Source: G963662905 sp963676415
GTDB taxonomy: Bacteria; Bacteroidota; Bacteroidia; Bacteroidales; WRLA01
Reading direction: 5' to 3'
Assembly (NCBI GenBank): GCA_963676415.1
Contig: OY781097.1
Location: forward strand, 2,542,001 to 2,606,000
Length of the DNA stretch: 64,000 nt
Positions within the stretch are counted from its first letter, which is position 1. Each line of letters opens with the position of its first letter. Below, in pieces: positions 9,784-19,676 of this stretch. A model generated the notes under the pieces. It made no database searches. It was not told the origin of the DNA and saw nothing but the letters and a program-made list of their open reading frames with translations. Both the position numbers and the translations under genes were made by a program.

Positions 9784-12657
9784 TTACCGAATAATAATTT
9801 TGCGCATTGCGTTTTTGTCGCCAACAGAAAGTTCTACAAAGTATATTCCTGGTAAATAGTTGCTTACATTGAGGGTGAAAGCCTCTGAAAAGTATATTTT
9901 GTCAATCAGGCATCCTAATGAACTGTAAACAGAGATCAATGCCGGAGCGTTTTGTGAGCCATTAAAACCTATAAAAAGATTGTCATGTACGGGGTTGGGG
10001 TAAATCAGAAAGTCAACGGAACCGCTGCCGGCAGAAACGGTGACAGATTCATTTGCGGCGGGCATCTCAATGAAATCAATCCATGCGCAATCATTGCCTG
10101 TTGAAGTGCCATAATCCTTAGTATATATCCAGCGAAAAGAATGCTCTCCTTCATTAACGGGGAAAGCCAGCCGGATCCAGTCTTTGTTGCCAGACCATTC
10201 GCCAAGCAAATCATTGTCAATATAGAATCGCAGAAAATCGTAATTTTCTTCGGAAGAAGTTTTCATATGGAAAGCAATGGTATCGTTTATGGCCACTTCA
10301 GTTATTAGCACAAGTTCCGATTCTTCGTTGTTGTCGATATTGCCTGATACAGCGGCAAATGTACCTTCAAATTTTGCCGAATCTTCAATAGTCCAAGATT
10401 TATCGCCGTTAAATCCCCAATTGAACTTACTGAAATCTCCTGTTTCAAAATCGTCCACAATTAAGCCTACCTTTGGGTTATATTCTTTATTTAGTGAGTA
10501 GCCTCCTGATTCGATTTGAAGTTTCAATTCGGCATATGAATTAGAGGTAGCATTTTCATTAACATCAATATGAAAAACAGCTTCTTTTGATTCTCCAGCC
10601 TGAATTGTTTCAAGACTGCAAGATGATTGGTCAATATTAATATACTGATTGCCGGAAGTGAGGGATGCAAAGGTTTGATGAGCATCAGCCCGGCCTTTGT
10701 TTAGGATATTGATGTGTAGATCAGCTGTTTCGGCTGGATCAAGTATGCCATTATTGTTTCCTGATGCATCATTGATCCAGAGGTTACCGGTTTGTAGAGA
10801 CACGCCTCTCGCTGTTACAGAGAAATTACTTATCCATGTTTTGTCGTTACTTTGTGCTGAGATGATAAATTTAATATTAAGCTCGTCGGGGACATCATCG
10901 GCTACATCAAAGGAGAACGCATTTTCAATTTCAATAATATCACCTTCGCCGAAGTCGCCAAAAGCTTCTTCATTATCCGTAATAGTAATGTATTCGTTTT
11001 CCGTGGTAAGTTTAACAGTAACATCAGCAGCCGTTTCGTCGCTGAAATTTGCCATAGATAGTGTAAGCAAAATTGTTTCACCCGGATCCAAAGCGTTATT
11101 GTTATTTCCGGTTTCATCATTAAAGTAATGAGCATAATAGCCAGGCCCCGGAAAAGGGACAGCTTGTATTGCGGCGAGGCAATCAATCCTGCCGGAACCG
11201 CTGGCATTGTTTTTGCCTTCCTGGAGTACTAATGTTGTTTCTTCAGAGATTTGTGAAATTTCCTCCGGTGTCAGCATATTATTTTTTTGCAGCATAAGTG
11301 CGATCATCCCGGCATAGGCGGGAGTAGCCATTGATGTCCCGCTCCATCCGGAGGCATATGCGCTGTTGCTAAAATAAGTCAAAGATTTGATATCTGATCC
11401 GGGAGCTACGAGATCAGGACGGATAAGTCCCATATCAGGATTATAGGGATAATCGTTGTAGGTGTTAACATCTGACCAGTCAACAGGTCCCAAGGCAGAG
11501 AAATATGACACCTCATCATTGCTGGTGGTTGCTCCAACAGAGATAACCCCCGAAACGCCTCCTTCCAGGGATTGGTCAGTATTCAGCCAGGGAGGCGGGC
11601 AGTCACCGGGAGTTAGTACATTGTCTGGTATTGGAAATGATTGTAAGTCATCGCCATAATTGCCAGCGGCTACGGATGCAACGATACCGGCCGCCAGGGA
11701 ATTATCGAAGGTTTGTCGCCAAACTACCCGGTTTGGAGCCAAGGCGTGCATCCATCCGAGAGAAAGGCTTATAATATTGGCGCCATGTTCAACGGCAAAT
11801 TCAACAGCAGACCATACACTGCTTTCGTTTCCGCCTCCATAGGAATCAAGTGCCTTAAGGCACATAATAGTGGCTCCGGGAGCCACACCGGTTTGGCAGC
11901 CTGCACTGCCATCCCCGGCAACGGTACCTGCACAGTGCGTCCCATGGCCGTTGTCATCTTTTGGGTCATTATCGTCATTGGCAAAGTCATATCCATGATT
12001 AGGGTATTCGTCGTTTTCCCAAACATGGTCTTCGAGGTCAAGATGTTCATAATTCACCCCGGTATCAATAACGGCAACAATAACGCCTTCGCCATTATAT
12101 CCTAGAGCCCAGACTTCGTCAGCATTAATTTTAATCACATTCCAGGTAATTTCTTTGCTCCCGTTGAAGCCGTTTTCAAAGGTCGAATTTTTCCGTTCTC
12201 CTGGATCCAAAAGCTGATGGTATTCGTCGTAGTCAATGCTTTCAATATCATTGCGGCAAGCCAGTTGAATGATTGCTTCAGTATTTGCGTAACAGTTTAT
12301 AACATTGGCAATCCAGTAGGAGGTTACTTTTTCGACAGTCTTTGTACTTTTTAGTTGGTTAAGTTCTGCAATAAGGCCCTTTTGCGAGCGTTCTGAGAAA
12401 TCTTTTAAAATGGAAATTACATATTGACGACGGGCTTCCCCTCTAAGTGTTTGAGCCCGTTTTATAAGGTTCTGCGAATCAAAGTTGTTTTTCATTGTAA
12501 TATTGATCCTGATCAGTTCGTCATTTTTTGCTGTTTGCATGTATTCCTGTAATTGCTGAGTCAGGATATTGCTTTTGGAAGCTGCTAAAGAATTATCAAA
12601 CAAAATAATTAGGAATACTGCAAGAAATAGCGAAATTAATTTTTTCATGATTATCAC
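9784..12657 (-). CDS. Subtilisin-like serine protease (S8) with T9SS sorting domain
   Basis: This 957-residue protein has a signal peptide (about 1-26), a propeptide-like region (about 45-150) and a subtilase domain. The catalytic residues are visible as D198 (VIDTG), H238 (NGHGTHCAG) and S442 (SGTSMATP). Two CARDB-like beta domains follow (about 505-730, each with a D-P-x-E-T motif), then a MAM/jelly-roll-like domain (about 735-870). The C-terminal sorting domain (last ~80 residues) contains LIYPNPVHDNLFI and ends in MRKIIIR. It is predicted to be exported by T9SS and to act as an exposed or secreted endopeptidase. All catalytic residues are intact. Confidence 0.95.
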   Translation of the reverse strand: MIIMKKLISLFLAVFLIILFDNSLAASKSNILTQQLQEYMQTAKNDELIRINITMKNNFDSQNLIKRAQTLRGEARRQYVISILKDFSERSQKGLIAELNQLKSTKTVEKVTSYWIANVINCYANTEAIIQLACRNDIESIDYDEYHQLLDPGERKNSTFENGFNGSKEITWNVIKINADEVWALGYNGEGVIVAVIDTGVNYEHLDLEDHVWENDEYPNHGYDFANDDNDPKDDNGHGTHCAGTVAGDGSAGCQTGVAPGATIMCLKALDSYGGGNESSVWSAVEFAVEHGANIISLSLGWMHALAPNRVVWRQTFDNSLAAGIVASVAAGNYGDDLQSFPIPDNVLTPGDCPPPWLNTDQSLEGGVSGVISVGATTSNDEVSYFSALGPVDWSDVNTYNDYPYNPDMGLIRPDLVAPGSDIKSLTYFSNSAYASGWSGTSMATPAYAGMIALMLQKNNMLTPEEISQISEETTLVLQEGKNNASGSGRIDCLAAIQAVPFPGPGYYAHYFNDETGNNNNALDPGETILLTLSMANFSDETAADVTVKLTTENEYITITDNEEAFGDFGEGDIIEIENAFSFDVADDVPDELNIKFIISAQSNDKTWISNFSVTARGVSLQTGNLWINDASGNNNGILDPAETADLHINILNKGRADAHQTFASLTSGNQYINIDQSSCSLETIQAGESKEAVFHIDVNENATSNSYAELKLQIESGGYSLNKEYNPKVGLIVDDFETGDFSKFNWGFNGDKSWTIEDSAKFEGTFAAVSGNIDNNEESELVLITEVAINDTIAFHMKTSSEENYDFLRFYIDNDLLGEWSGNKDWIRLAFPVNEGEHSFRWIYTKDYGTSTGNDCAWIDFIEMPAANESVTVSAGSGSVDFLIYPNPVHDNLFIGFNGSQNAPALISVYSSLGCLIDKIYFSEAFTLNVSNYLPGIYFVELSVGDKNAMRKIIIR

Positions 12658-12684
12658 TTTAAAATTGATAAAGTCTTAGCCTGA

Positions 12685-12846
12685 ATAATTCACAAAATAT
12701 TCTATTGCGGGCACAAACCGCTGCAATAGAAAGGAATGCTATCTTTTTGGTGCTCAAAATAGCTGCGGCTATTCCTGTGCGCTAAAAATCTGCGCTCCCT
12801 TTCTCTTATTGCGTTTTGTGCTCTCATGACGAAATTTCATGAATTA
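12685..12846. repeat. Palindromic element B, intact copy
   Basis: The left part (ATTCACAAAATATTCTATTG, then CTGCAATAGAAAGG) and right part (CCTTTCTCTTATTGCG, then TTTCATGAATTA) form an imperfect inverted repeat. A longer copy with an insertion lies at 18968-19332, a right-end fragment at about 13110-13160 and a left-end fragment at about 23972-24000. It has no coding capacity and is probably a MITE. Confidence 0.7.
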
Positions 12847-12899
12847 ATTAGGTTAGGGAACTATCCCTTAAAAAACTGTTAAATTGTTATTTATAATTA

Positions 12900-13100
12900 G
12901 TTTTTATCCATAATGTCTCAAGAAGCTTCGAGATTATTCCTGATATTAAAGCCCGTCATCCCATATGTGCAGGACTCCTAATTTTCAACACCAAGGATGC
13001 TCTTCGGCTTACTTCGGCTTCGCTCAGCACAGGACGCTCAGCACAACGCCTCAACCTCGAACATTCAGAACCAGAATTCTGACTTTATGGATAGGCTTTA
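12900..13100. mobile_element. ISNCY-related MITE, 201 bp
   Basis: Ends GTTTTTATCCATAATG and GACTTTATGGATAGGCTTTA form terminal inverted repeats related to the ISNCY ends at 2579 and 9546. The element carries a decayed form of the TCCCGTAC core and the CCTCGAACATTC segment found in the 147-bp copy at 31320. Flanking ATTA and CTTA may be an imperfect target duplication. Confidence 0.7.
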
Positions 13101-13168
13101 CTTAATATTTTATTATTGCGTTTTGTGTTCTCAAGACAAAGATTTGTGCATTGATTAGATTGAGTTTT

Positions 13169-13197
13169 AAAAGCCGGTCCAATAGGGACCGGCTTTT
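13169..13197 (-). terminator. Intrinsic terminator of the triple-repeat protein gene
   Basis: A 12-bp GC-rich stem (AAAAGCCGGTCC paired with GGACCGGCTTTT) and a short loop lie 28 bases after the stop codon of the minus-strand gene, followed by a T-rich run. Confidence 0.85.
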
Positions 13198-13224
13198 GCA
13201 GCCATCATTTTTAATCATGAAAAG

Positions 13225-16065
13225 TTACTGTACAACAATTTTATGTGTTTTGATCACATTATTTGATCTAACTTTCAGAAAATAAATACCAGGAGGATAG
13301 CTGCTTACATTAAGGGCGATAGATTCTATGAGTTTTTTTTCAAACAACAATTTGCCGCTTGAAGTGTAAATAGTGACTATAGACGGTCTTATCTGTGCCC
13401 TATCCACACTAATGAATAGATAATTGTCAACAGGATTTGGATATAAGCTAATGTTTAGGGCATGAGATTCATATATTCCAACCGTAATATCCATAGTAAC
13501 AGGGATTGTAACAAGGGGTTCGTTGGGGTCGTTGCTTTCAATAATAATATTGGCTTCATAGCTTCCGTTTTCTAAACCGGCTGCATCAAAGCCAAGGGTT
13601 ATTTCCCCGGTTTCTCCAGCGGCTATTGTTCCCGATTCCTGCCCCATATTGATCCATGAACTGTTATTGCCTGCATATTCAATAAGGGCAGACCATTCCA
13701 ACAGGCTGTTTTCCTGGCCGACATTGGATATATAGAGTAATTGAGAGCCTTGTCCGCCGGGCTGGCTGAATAGTTGGGTAAATTCATCTGGAGTAACATC
13801 AATGGCCGGATCAGGAGCCGTTTCGGCTTCATAAATATTAATATTATCCAGAAGCCAATAATCAATATTGAAAGAATAGCTTCCGGAAGCTTCAAATTTC
13901 ACCTGAATATTATCTCCAGAAGCATATTGAGTAATATCATACTGATATGTTGACCATTGCAGCTCATCGGATTCGGGGATGCTGTCAATCATAACCCATT
14001 GAGCATCATTCAGAACATATATTTTCATGGATTCCTGTGAAACATCGAAGCCATAGGCGAGGAAAAGGTCGAATTCAAAGTTTATATTTCCACTTACATT
14101 AGTGATGTTAACGGGCGGACTGATCAGTCCGTAATTGTATGACATTAAGGGAGGAGAACTTTTAAATTTAGCAGCCGGTGCAGGGTTTCCGTCATCGGAT
14201 GCAATTATCCAGTTTCCCTGGTCAGGGTCAAAAGTCCAGCCATTTGTGGCAAAATCACCGCTTTCCCATGTTTCGGTAAAAGGTATTTCAAGGGGAGGGA
14301 TTATCTCCATAGTAACAGGGATTGTAACAAGGGGTTCGTCGGGGTCGTTGCTTTCAATAATAATACTGGCTTCATAGCTTCCGTTTTCTAAACCGGCTGC
14401 ATCAAAGCCAAGGGTTATTTCCCCGGTTTCTCCGGCGGCTATTGTTCCCGATTCCTGACCCATATTGATCCATGAACTGTTATTGCCTGCATATTCAATA
14501 TGGGCAGACCATTCCAACAGGCTGTTTTCCTGACCTACATTGGATATATATAGTAATTGAGAGCCTTGTCCGCCGGGCTGGCTGAATAGTTGGGTAAATT
14601 CATCTGGAGTAACATCAATGGCCGGATCAGGAGCCGTTTCGGCTTCATAAATATTAATATTATCCAGAAGCCAATAATCAATATTGAAAGAATAGCTTCC
14701 GGAAGCTTCAAATTTCACCTGAATATTATCTCCAGAAGCATATTGAGTAATATCATACTGATATGTTGACCATTGCAGCTCATCGGATTCGGGGATGCTG
14801 TCAATCATAACCCATTGAGCATCATTCAGAACATATATTTTCATGGATTCCTGTGAAACATTGAAGCCATAGGCGAGGAAAAGGTCGAATTCAAAGTTTA
14901 TATTTCCACTTGCATTGGTGATGTTAACGGGCGGACTGATCAGTCCGTAATTATATGAGTACAACGGAGGGGCATTTTTAAATTTAGCAGCCGGTGCAGG
15001 GTTTCCGTCATCGGATGCAATTATCCAGTTTCCCTGGTCAGGATCAAAAGTCCAGCCATTTGTGGCAAAATCACCGCTTTCCCATGTTTCGGTAAAAGGT
15101 ATTTCAAGGGGAGGGATTATCTCCATAGTAACAGGGATTGTAACAAGGGGTTCGTCGGGGTCGTTGCTTTCAATAATAATACTGGCTTCATAGCTTCCGT
15201 TTTCTAAACCGGCTGCATCAAAGCCAAGGGTTATTTCCCCGGTTTCTCCGGCGGCTATTGTTCCCGATTCCTGACCCATATTGATCCATGAACTGTTATT
15301 GCCTGCATATTCAATATGGGCAGACCATTCCAACAGGCTGTTTTCCTGACCTACATTGGATATATAGAGTAATTGAGAGCCTTGTCCGCCGGGCTGGCTG
15401 AATAGTTGGGTAAATTCATCTGGAGTAACATCAATGGCCGGATCAGGAGCCGTTTCGGCTTCATAAATATTAATATTATCAAGAAGCCAATAATCAATAT
15501 TGAAAGAATAGCTTCCGGAAGCTTCAAATTTCACCTGAATATTATCTCCAGAAGCATATTGAGTAATATCATACTGATATGTTGACCATTGCAGCTCATC
15601 GGATTCGGGGATGCTGTCAATCATAACCCATTGAGCATCATTCAGAACATATATTTTCATGGATTCCTGTGAAACATTGAAGCCATAGGCGAGGAAAAGG
15701 TCGAATTCAAAGTTTATATTTCCACTTACATTAGTGATGTTAACGGGCGGACTGATCAGTCCGTAATTGTATGACATTAAGGGAGGAGAACTTTTAAATT
15801 TAGCAGCCGGTGCAGGGTTTCCGTCATCGGATGCAATTATCCAGTTTCCCTGGTCAGGGTCAAAAGTCCAGCCATTTGTGGCAAAATCACCGCTTTCCCA
15901 TGTTTCGGTAAATAATAATGCTTTTGGGATGTCTTTTGCAGAACTGTTAAATTGAGCCGGCAGCCTCAAGCCCAAACAACAAATAAACAGCATGAGTGAG
16001 AGTAAAAATTTCTTATTCATTTGAATAGATTTTGTGGTTATAAAAATTAGTAAAAGATGTTCCAA
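13225..16065 (-). CDS. T9SS surface protein with three near-identical 272-residue repeats
   Basis: The 946-residue protein starts with MEHLLLIF or more likely at the internal MNKKFLLSLMLF (residue 17), which begins a good signal peptide. Three tandem units each combine a jelly-roll/MAM-like domain (FTETWESGDFATNGW to WLLDNINIYE) with a BACON/Ig-like domain (APDPAIDVTPDEFTQLF to TIPVTMEI). The last ~75 residues are a type IX sorting domain (SLYPNPVDNYLFI; YPPGIYFLKV). The units are almost identical at DNA level with an exact 816-bp period, pointing to recent duplication or gene conversion. An adhesive or structural surface role is inferred; no catalytic motif is seen. Confidence 0.9.
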   Translation of the reverse strand: MEHLLLIFITTKSIQMNKKFLLSLMLFICCLGLRLPAQFNSSAKDIPKALLFTETWESGDFATNGWTFDPDQGNWIIASDDGNPAPAAKFKSSPPLMSYNYGLISPPVNITNVSGNINFEFDLFLAYGFNVSQESMKIYVLNDAQWVMIDSIPESDELQWSTYQYDITQYASGDNIQVKFEASGSYSFNIDYWLLDNINIYEAETAPDPAIDVTPDEFTQLFSQPGGQGSQLLYISNVGQENSLLEWSAHIEYAGNNSSWINMGQESGTIAAGETGEITLGFDAAGLENGSYEASIIIESNDPDEPLVTIPVTMEIIPPLEIPFTETWESGDFATNGWTFDPDQGNWIIASDDGNPAPAAKFKNAPPLYSYNYGLISPPVNITNASGNINFEFDLFLAYGFNVSQESMKIYVLNDAQWVMIDSIPESDELQWSTYQYDITQYASGDNIQVKFEASGSYSFNIDYWLLDNINIYEAETAPDPAIDVTPDEFTQLFSQPGGQGSQLLYISNVGQENSLLEWSAHIEYAGNNSSWINMGQESGTIAAGETGEITLGFDAAGLENGSYEASIIIESNDPDEPLVTIPVTMEIIPPLEIPFTETWESGDFATNGWTFDPDQGNWIIASDDGNPAPAAKFKSSPPLMSYNYGLISPPVNITNVSGNINFEFDLFLAYGFDVSQESMKIYVLNDAQWVMIDSIPESDELQWSTYQYDITQYASGDNIQVKFEASGSYSFNIDYWLLDNINIYEAETAPDPAIDVTPDEFTQLFSQPGGQGSQLLYISNVGQENSLLEWSALIEYAGNNSSWINMGQESGTIAAGETGEITLGFDAAGLENGSYEANIIIESNDPNEPLVTIPVTMDITVGIYESHALNISLYPNPVDNYLFISVDRAQIRPSIVTIYTSSGKLLFEKKLIESIALNVSSYPPGIYFLKVRSNNVIKTHKIVVQ
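13489..15912 (-). repeat. Three tandem 816-bp coding repeats
   Basis: The same landmark (GTTTCGGTAAA) ends at 14280, 15096 and 15912, giving a period of 816 bp or 272 codons. Differences are scattered single substitutions, for example GACATT against GAGTAC before the conserved AAGGGAGGAG-like segment. Short assemblies may collapse or expand this region. Confidence 0.95.
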
Positions 16066-16301
16066 AATTATGATCCACCAGCTCGTTGGGCAAATAATCC
16101 ATATTGATAAAGTATTGATGGTCTAAAATTTGGGTATAATTTGTTTTTATTACAAATACCTGTATATTAATGGTTAAAAAGGGGTTATTCAAATTTTTGG
16201 GATCAAGAAGTATTGATTTTTCACTTTATGAAGCAATATGATGATGGATTATTGTAGTGAATGATAAAACAATAAAGAGGTTCAGGCTGAAACAAAAAGG
16301 T

Positions 16302-16481
16302 GGTTCTACTCGGTTTTTTGTGGGTAATAAAAATTGAGGTAGAAATAGAGGACAAACTATCCAAGCTTTCGAACTTTGGAAAGTTTGTCCTTGATTAGTT
16401 CTCTAAATCTTGATAGGTATTTAAAACTGTATCCCAACCTTTGGATACTATAAAGGCTTCCACGGAATTCCGAGTAGAACC
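16302..16481. mobile_element. MITE T, 180 bp, copy 1
   Basis: Terminal inverted repeats GGTTCTACTCGG and CCGAGTAGAACC bound a non-coding element. An internal hairpin (GGACAAACTATCC paired with GGAAAGTTTGTCC) lies near its centre. Copies of the same size occur at 24161-24340 and a shorter one at 62900-63062. The rest of 16066-16717 shows no gene. Confidence 0.85.
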
Positions 16482-16717
16482 CTTAAAGTTAATATCTTCA
16501 GTCCGAGAAGTAGAGATTATGGTTTGGATTTTTCATACGACTTCAATAAGTTTGGTATAGTAAGCTTGTCATCTGGCAATGGATCTCCTAAAAACTGAGA
16601 GAATGAAACACTTGAGTTTTTGCTGAGACTGGTTATGTATTATATATTCAAGTTTTAAAATAGGAAGAGACAGGATAAAATAGACAAGAGGCATTAAAAA
16701 TATAGATTAATAAATGA

Positions 16718-18526
16718 TTAAATATTGCGAAGATAGTCTTCAAGTTTTTCATCTTTATTCAGATTCAGTTTACGTCTGATGTGATGGCGGTTGGTAAAGA
16801 TGGTTGCTGGCGAAACATTAAGCATAACAGCTATTTCTTTAGCCTGGAGATTAATTTTAAGATAAGCGCAAATTCTTATTTCATTTTCTGTTAAGGAAGG
16901 GTATTTTGTTTTCAGGTTGTGAAAAAAGCCAATATGAACTTTTTCAAAAAGTATTTTAAATTGGGTCCAGTTTTTTTCTCTGTCGGAATTATCTTCAATT
17001 AATTGGGTTAATATCCGAAGGGCATTATTATCAATAGATTTTTCTTCATAGAGTTTTTCGGTTTTGGAGCGAAGGTTTTCGAAAACTTCATTTTGTGTAA
17101 GCAACTGCAGGGACATAGTTGTTAATTCTTTATTTTTTGCTTCCAGCTCATTCTTGTGTTTAAGTTCCTGTAGTTCTGTTGATTTTTGTTTTGCTTCTAT
17201 TTGATGGAATAATAGAGCATTCTTTATTTTATGTATTTTCACGGAACGACGCAATGAAAAACCAATAAAACAAGCTAAAACAATAATAAATACAACAGCA
17301 ATGATGAGTACCTGTGTTTGATGTTTTTTAACAGTAAGAGCCTGATTTAAAGTGCTAATTTGTAATTTACGTTTTTGTTCGTCATATTTCCATTGGTATT
17401 CAAATATTTCATTTCTCATTTTGGCATTCATCATACTGTCGCGTTTGCCTATGTAAGAAATGTAATATTGGTATGCTTGTTCCCAGTCTCCTTCATCACG
17501 AAATAAGTCAGACAAAGACAAAGAAGAACTGATTTCTCCACGTGTGAATTTTGTTTTGGCAAACATTTTTAGTGCATCTTCAAAATACGAACGGGCCTGT
17601 TTTTTTTTACCAGCTTTTTGGAACAGCAAGCCTATATTTTGCATAGCAGCCCCTGTAAGCCTTTCATTATTAATATTTTCTGCAATTAACAATGAGATAT
17701 TGTGGTATTTCAGTGCGCTATCTGTCATGTTTTGAGCATTGTACAATAGCCCTATGTTTGAGTAGCAATTTGACAGGCGAATAGAATCATTAAGTTTTAT
17801 TAATATCCTTTCACTTCTTTTCAGAAGAGATAATGCTCTATTATAGTCATTGATTTCAATATAGCAACCCGCCAGATTCATGGATATTCCGGCGATATTC
17901 AGTTCATCTTTTGACTGCTCGTAATAGTCCAGGGCTTTTTTGTAATAGTTGATGGCATGCTCAAAATCCTCGAGTGAAACATAAACAATACCCAGTCCGT
18001 TATAAACACTTGAAATGCTACTGCTGTTGGTCTTTTCATAAATTCTACAAGCATCCAAAAAACATTGTATGGCTTGAAGATAATTATCTACATCAGTATA
18101 ATAATTTCCAAGAGCCAATTTAATGTTTGCTATTTTTAAATCATCGCTCAAACCTTCAGCTATGCCCAAGGCCATTTCATAGCATAGGAATGCGCTGTCC
18201 ATTTGTTCCATTTCCCGAAAAGCTTTGCCTTTGCAGTAATATGAGAAGCATAATAAAGTACTATCATTATAAAGCAAGGCGTCATTAATTATTGCCGATA
18301 TTTTTGTGATTTCTTTCTTATCAATATTCTTGTATGAATTGTTGACCGTTTTTAGATACTGAAACAGGGAATCGTGCTGGTAAGCTTGATTTGTTTCCGT
18401 TGGATAATCCTTGATGTTGAATTTATATAGTAATACAGAAGTAAATATTAAAAGGATTACTGCAAACCAAATGGAGATAAGTACGCTTTTTTTAGGCAGG
18501 TTTTTACTAAATATTTTTTTCTTCAT
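16718..18526 (-). CDS. TPR-transmembrane-HTH regulator (LuxR-like), Bacteroidota type
   Basis: This 602-residue protein has an N-terminal membrane segment (about 13-34), tetratricopeptide repeats (about 80-375), a second membrane segment (about 395-418), a coiled coil (about 425-490) and a C-terminal LuxR/GerE-like helix-turn-helix (TENEIRICAYLKINLQAKEI and NVSPATIFTNRHHIRRKL). Proteins of this build are thought to sense envelope signals through the TPR part and bind DNA through the tethered HTH. It sits between T9SS genes on the same strand, so control of surface proteins is plausible. A paralogue of the same layout is at 43877-45613. Confidence 0.85.
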   Translation of the reverse strand: MKKKIFSKNLPKKSVLISIWFAVILLIFTSVLLYKFNIKDYPTETNQAYQHDSLFQYLKTVNNSYKNIDKKEITKISAIINDALLYNDSTLLCFSYYCKGKAFREMEQMDSAFLCYEMALGIAEGLSDDLKIANIKLALGNYYTDVDNYLQAIQCFLDACRIYEKTNSSSISSVYNGLGIVYVSLEDFEHAINYYKKALDYYEQSKDELNIAGISMNLAGCYIEINDYNRALSLLKRSERILIKLNDSIRLSNCYSNIGLLYNAQNMTDSALKYHNISLLIAENINNERLTGAAMQNIGLLFQKAGKKKQARSYFEDALKMFAKTKFTRGEISSSLSLSDLFRDEGDWEQAYQYYISYIGKRDSMMNAKMRNEIFEYQWKYDEQKRKLQISTLNQALTVKKHQTQVLIIAVVFIIVLACFIGFSLRRSVKIHKIKNALLFHQIEAKQKSTELQELKHKNELEAKNKELTTMSLQLLTQNEVFENLRSKTEKLYEEKSIDNNALRILTQLIEDNSDREKNWTQFKILFEKVHIGFFHNLKTKYPSLTENEIRICAYLKINLQAKEIAVMLNVSPATIFTNRHHIRRKLNLNKDEKLEDYLRNI

Positions 18527-18967
18527 TTGGAGAAATTGAATTGAGCTTTAATGTTGAAGATAGATTTTGTATTATCTAGCGAAGTTAATAATATTTTAGG
18601 AAATTGCACACGTTTATCTCTGCCCAATCAGGGCAAACGCATCATAATCGGGCTTATGTTTTCGATCTGCATCAAAACAAATAGTCGCCGCTTTACAGGC
18701 TGCTTATCTGTTAAGTTTGGGATTAACCTGGTGCAGCGCATCAGCTTGTTATGTTTCAGACTTTCATGATAGCTTGATAAATGAACTGCTTATTGGGAAA
18801 AATGTTTGCTCAATCATACAGGAGACTTCAACAGCCTGAAGGGCTGAAACATCAAAAAGCGGGGCAAGGCCGTGTTTTAAAACATCAAGCCATTATTCAG
18901 CCTGAAGGGCTGACAAATCAGAGTGCTCTCACCATATAATGATATTATCACTTTGCAGTTCTACTAT
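18527..18967. other. Non-coding stretch with two CAGCCTGAAGGGCTGA copies
   Basis: No ORF is convincing here. A 16-base palindromic motif, CAGCCTGAAGGGCTGA, occurs at about 18833 and 18899 and could be a small hairpin repeat. The remainder is unassigned. Confidence 0.5.
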
Positions 18968-19332
18968 TTAACCCGCATTATTCACAAAATATTCTATTAC
19001 GCACCCAAACCGCTGCAATAGAAAGAAATGCTATCTTTTTGGTGCTTAACCCGGGACATGCATAATAAAATCTATTACGAACTGAAACTGCTGCAAAACA
19101 ACCCTTTGTTGGAATATAAAATTGATGCATAGCACAGCTATGAAGAGATTTTATATTCCATTGTTTTATAGCATTTTCAGCTCTCAAAACGATCTTCTAA
19201 CACATGTTCCGACTTGAAATAGCTAAGGCTATTCCTGTGCGCCAAAAATCTGCGCTCCCTTTCTCTTATTGCGTTTTGGGTGTGGTCACAGAGCTCGTTG
19301 AATGTGCTCATGACGAAATTTCATGAATAACA
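18968..19332. repeat. Palindromic element B with a nested second palindromic element
   Basis: The outer parts match the 12685-12846 copy. Between TTTTTGGTGCTTAA and AATAGCTAAGGCTATTCC about 165 extra bases (about 19050-19215) are inserted. They are themselves an inverted repeat: GGGACATGCATAATAAAATC at one side pairs with GTTCC-ended sequence at the other, and both arms carry a TTGTTTT-type segment. Confidence 0.7.
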
Positions 19333-19616
19333 CAGGATAATTGGATTATTATTAATGACAATAAAACTGATAAAGACAAGATTTTTAATAAGCAGTATAA
19401 ATTATGATGTGTTTGCCCTGGCCTATTGACTGATTGAAAGAAGCAGCAATAAAATGCTTCGTATAATATTTTGTTGGGGAGGATGTTTCTTCTTTGAATA
19501 AGTTGGTCTGATAAGAACTGGGAAGATAGAGGCTTTCTTTATGCCATTTCTATGCAAAGTTTGGATACTGATATTAATCAGATGCAATTTCCTGTTTTAT
19601 ACTTGCTACAAACAAA

Positions 19617-19652
19617 GGGGAAAGCCCTTTAATCAAACAGAAGGCTTTCCCC
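19617..19652 (-). terminator. Intrinsic terminator of the beta-helix repeat protein gene
   Basis: GGGGAAAGCC (19617-19626) and GGCTTTCCCC (19643-19652) form a 10-bp stem. On the minus strand it is followed by TTTGTTTG, 25 bases past the stop codon of the 1249-residue gene. Confidence 0.8.
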
Positions 19653-19676
19653 ACAATTCCGGAAGTAATTATATAC

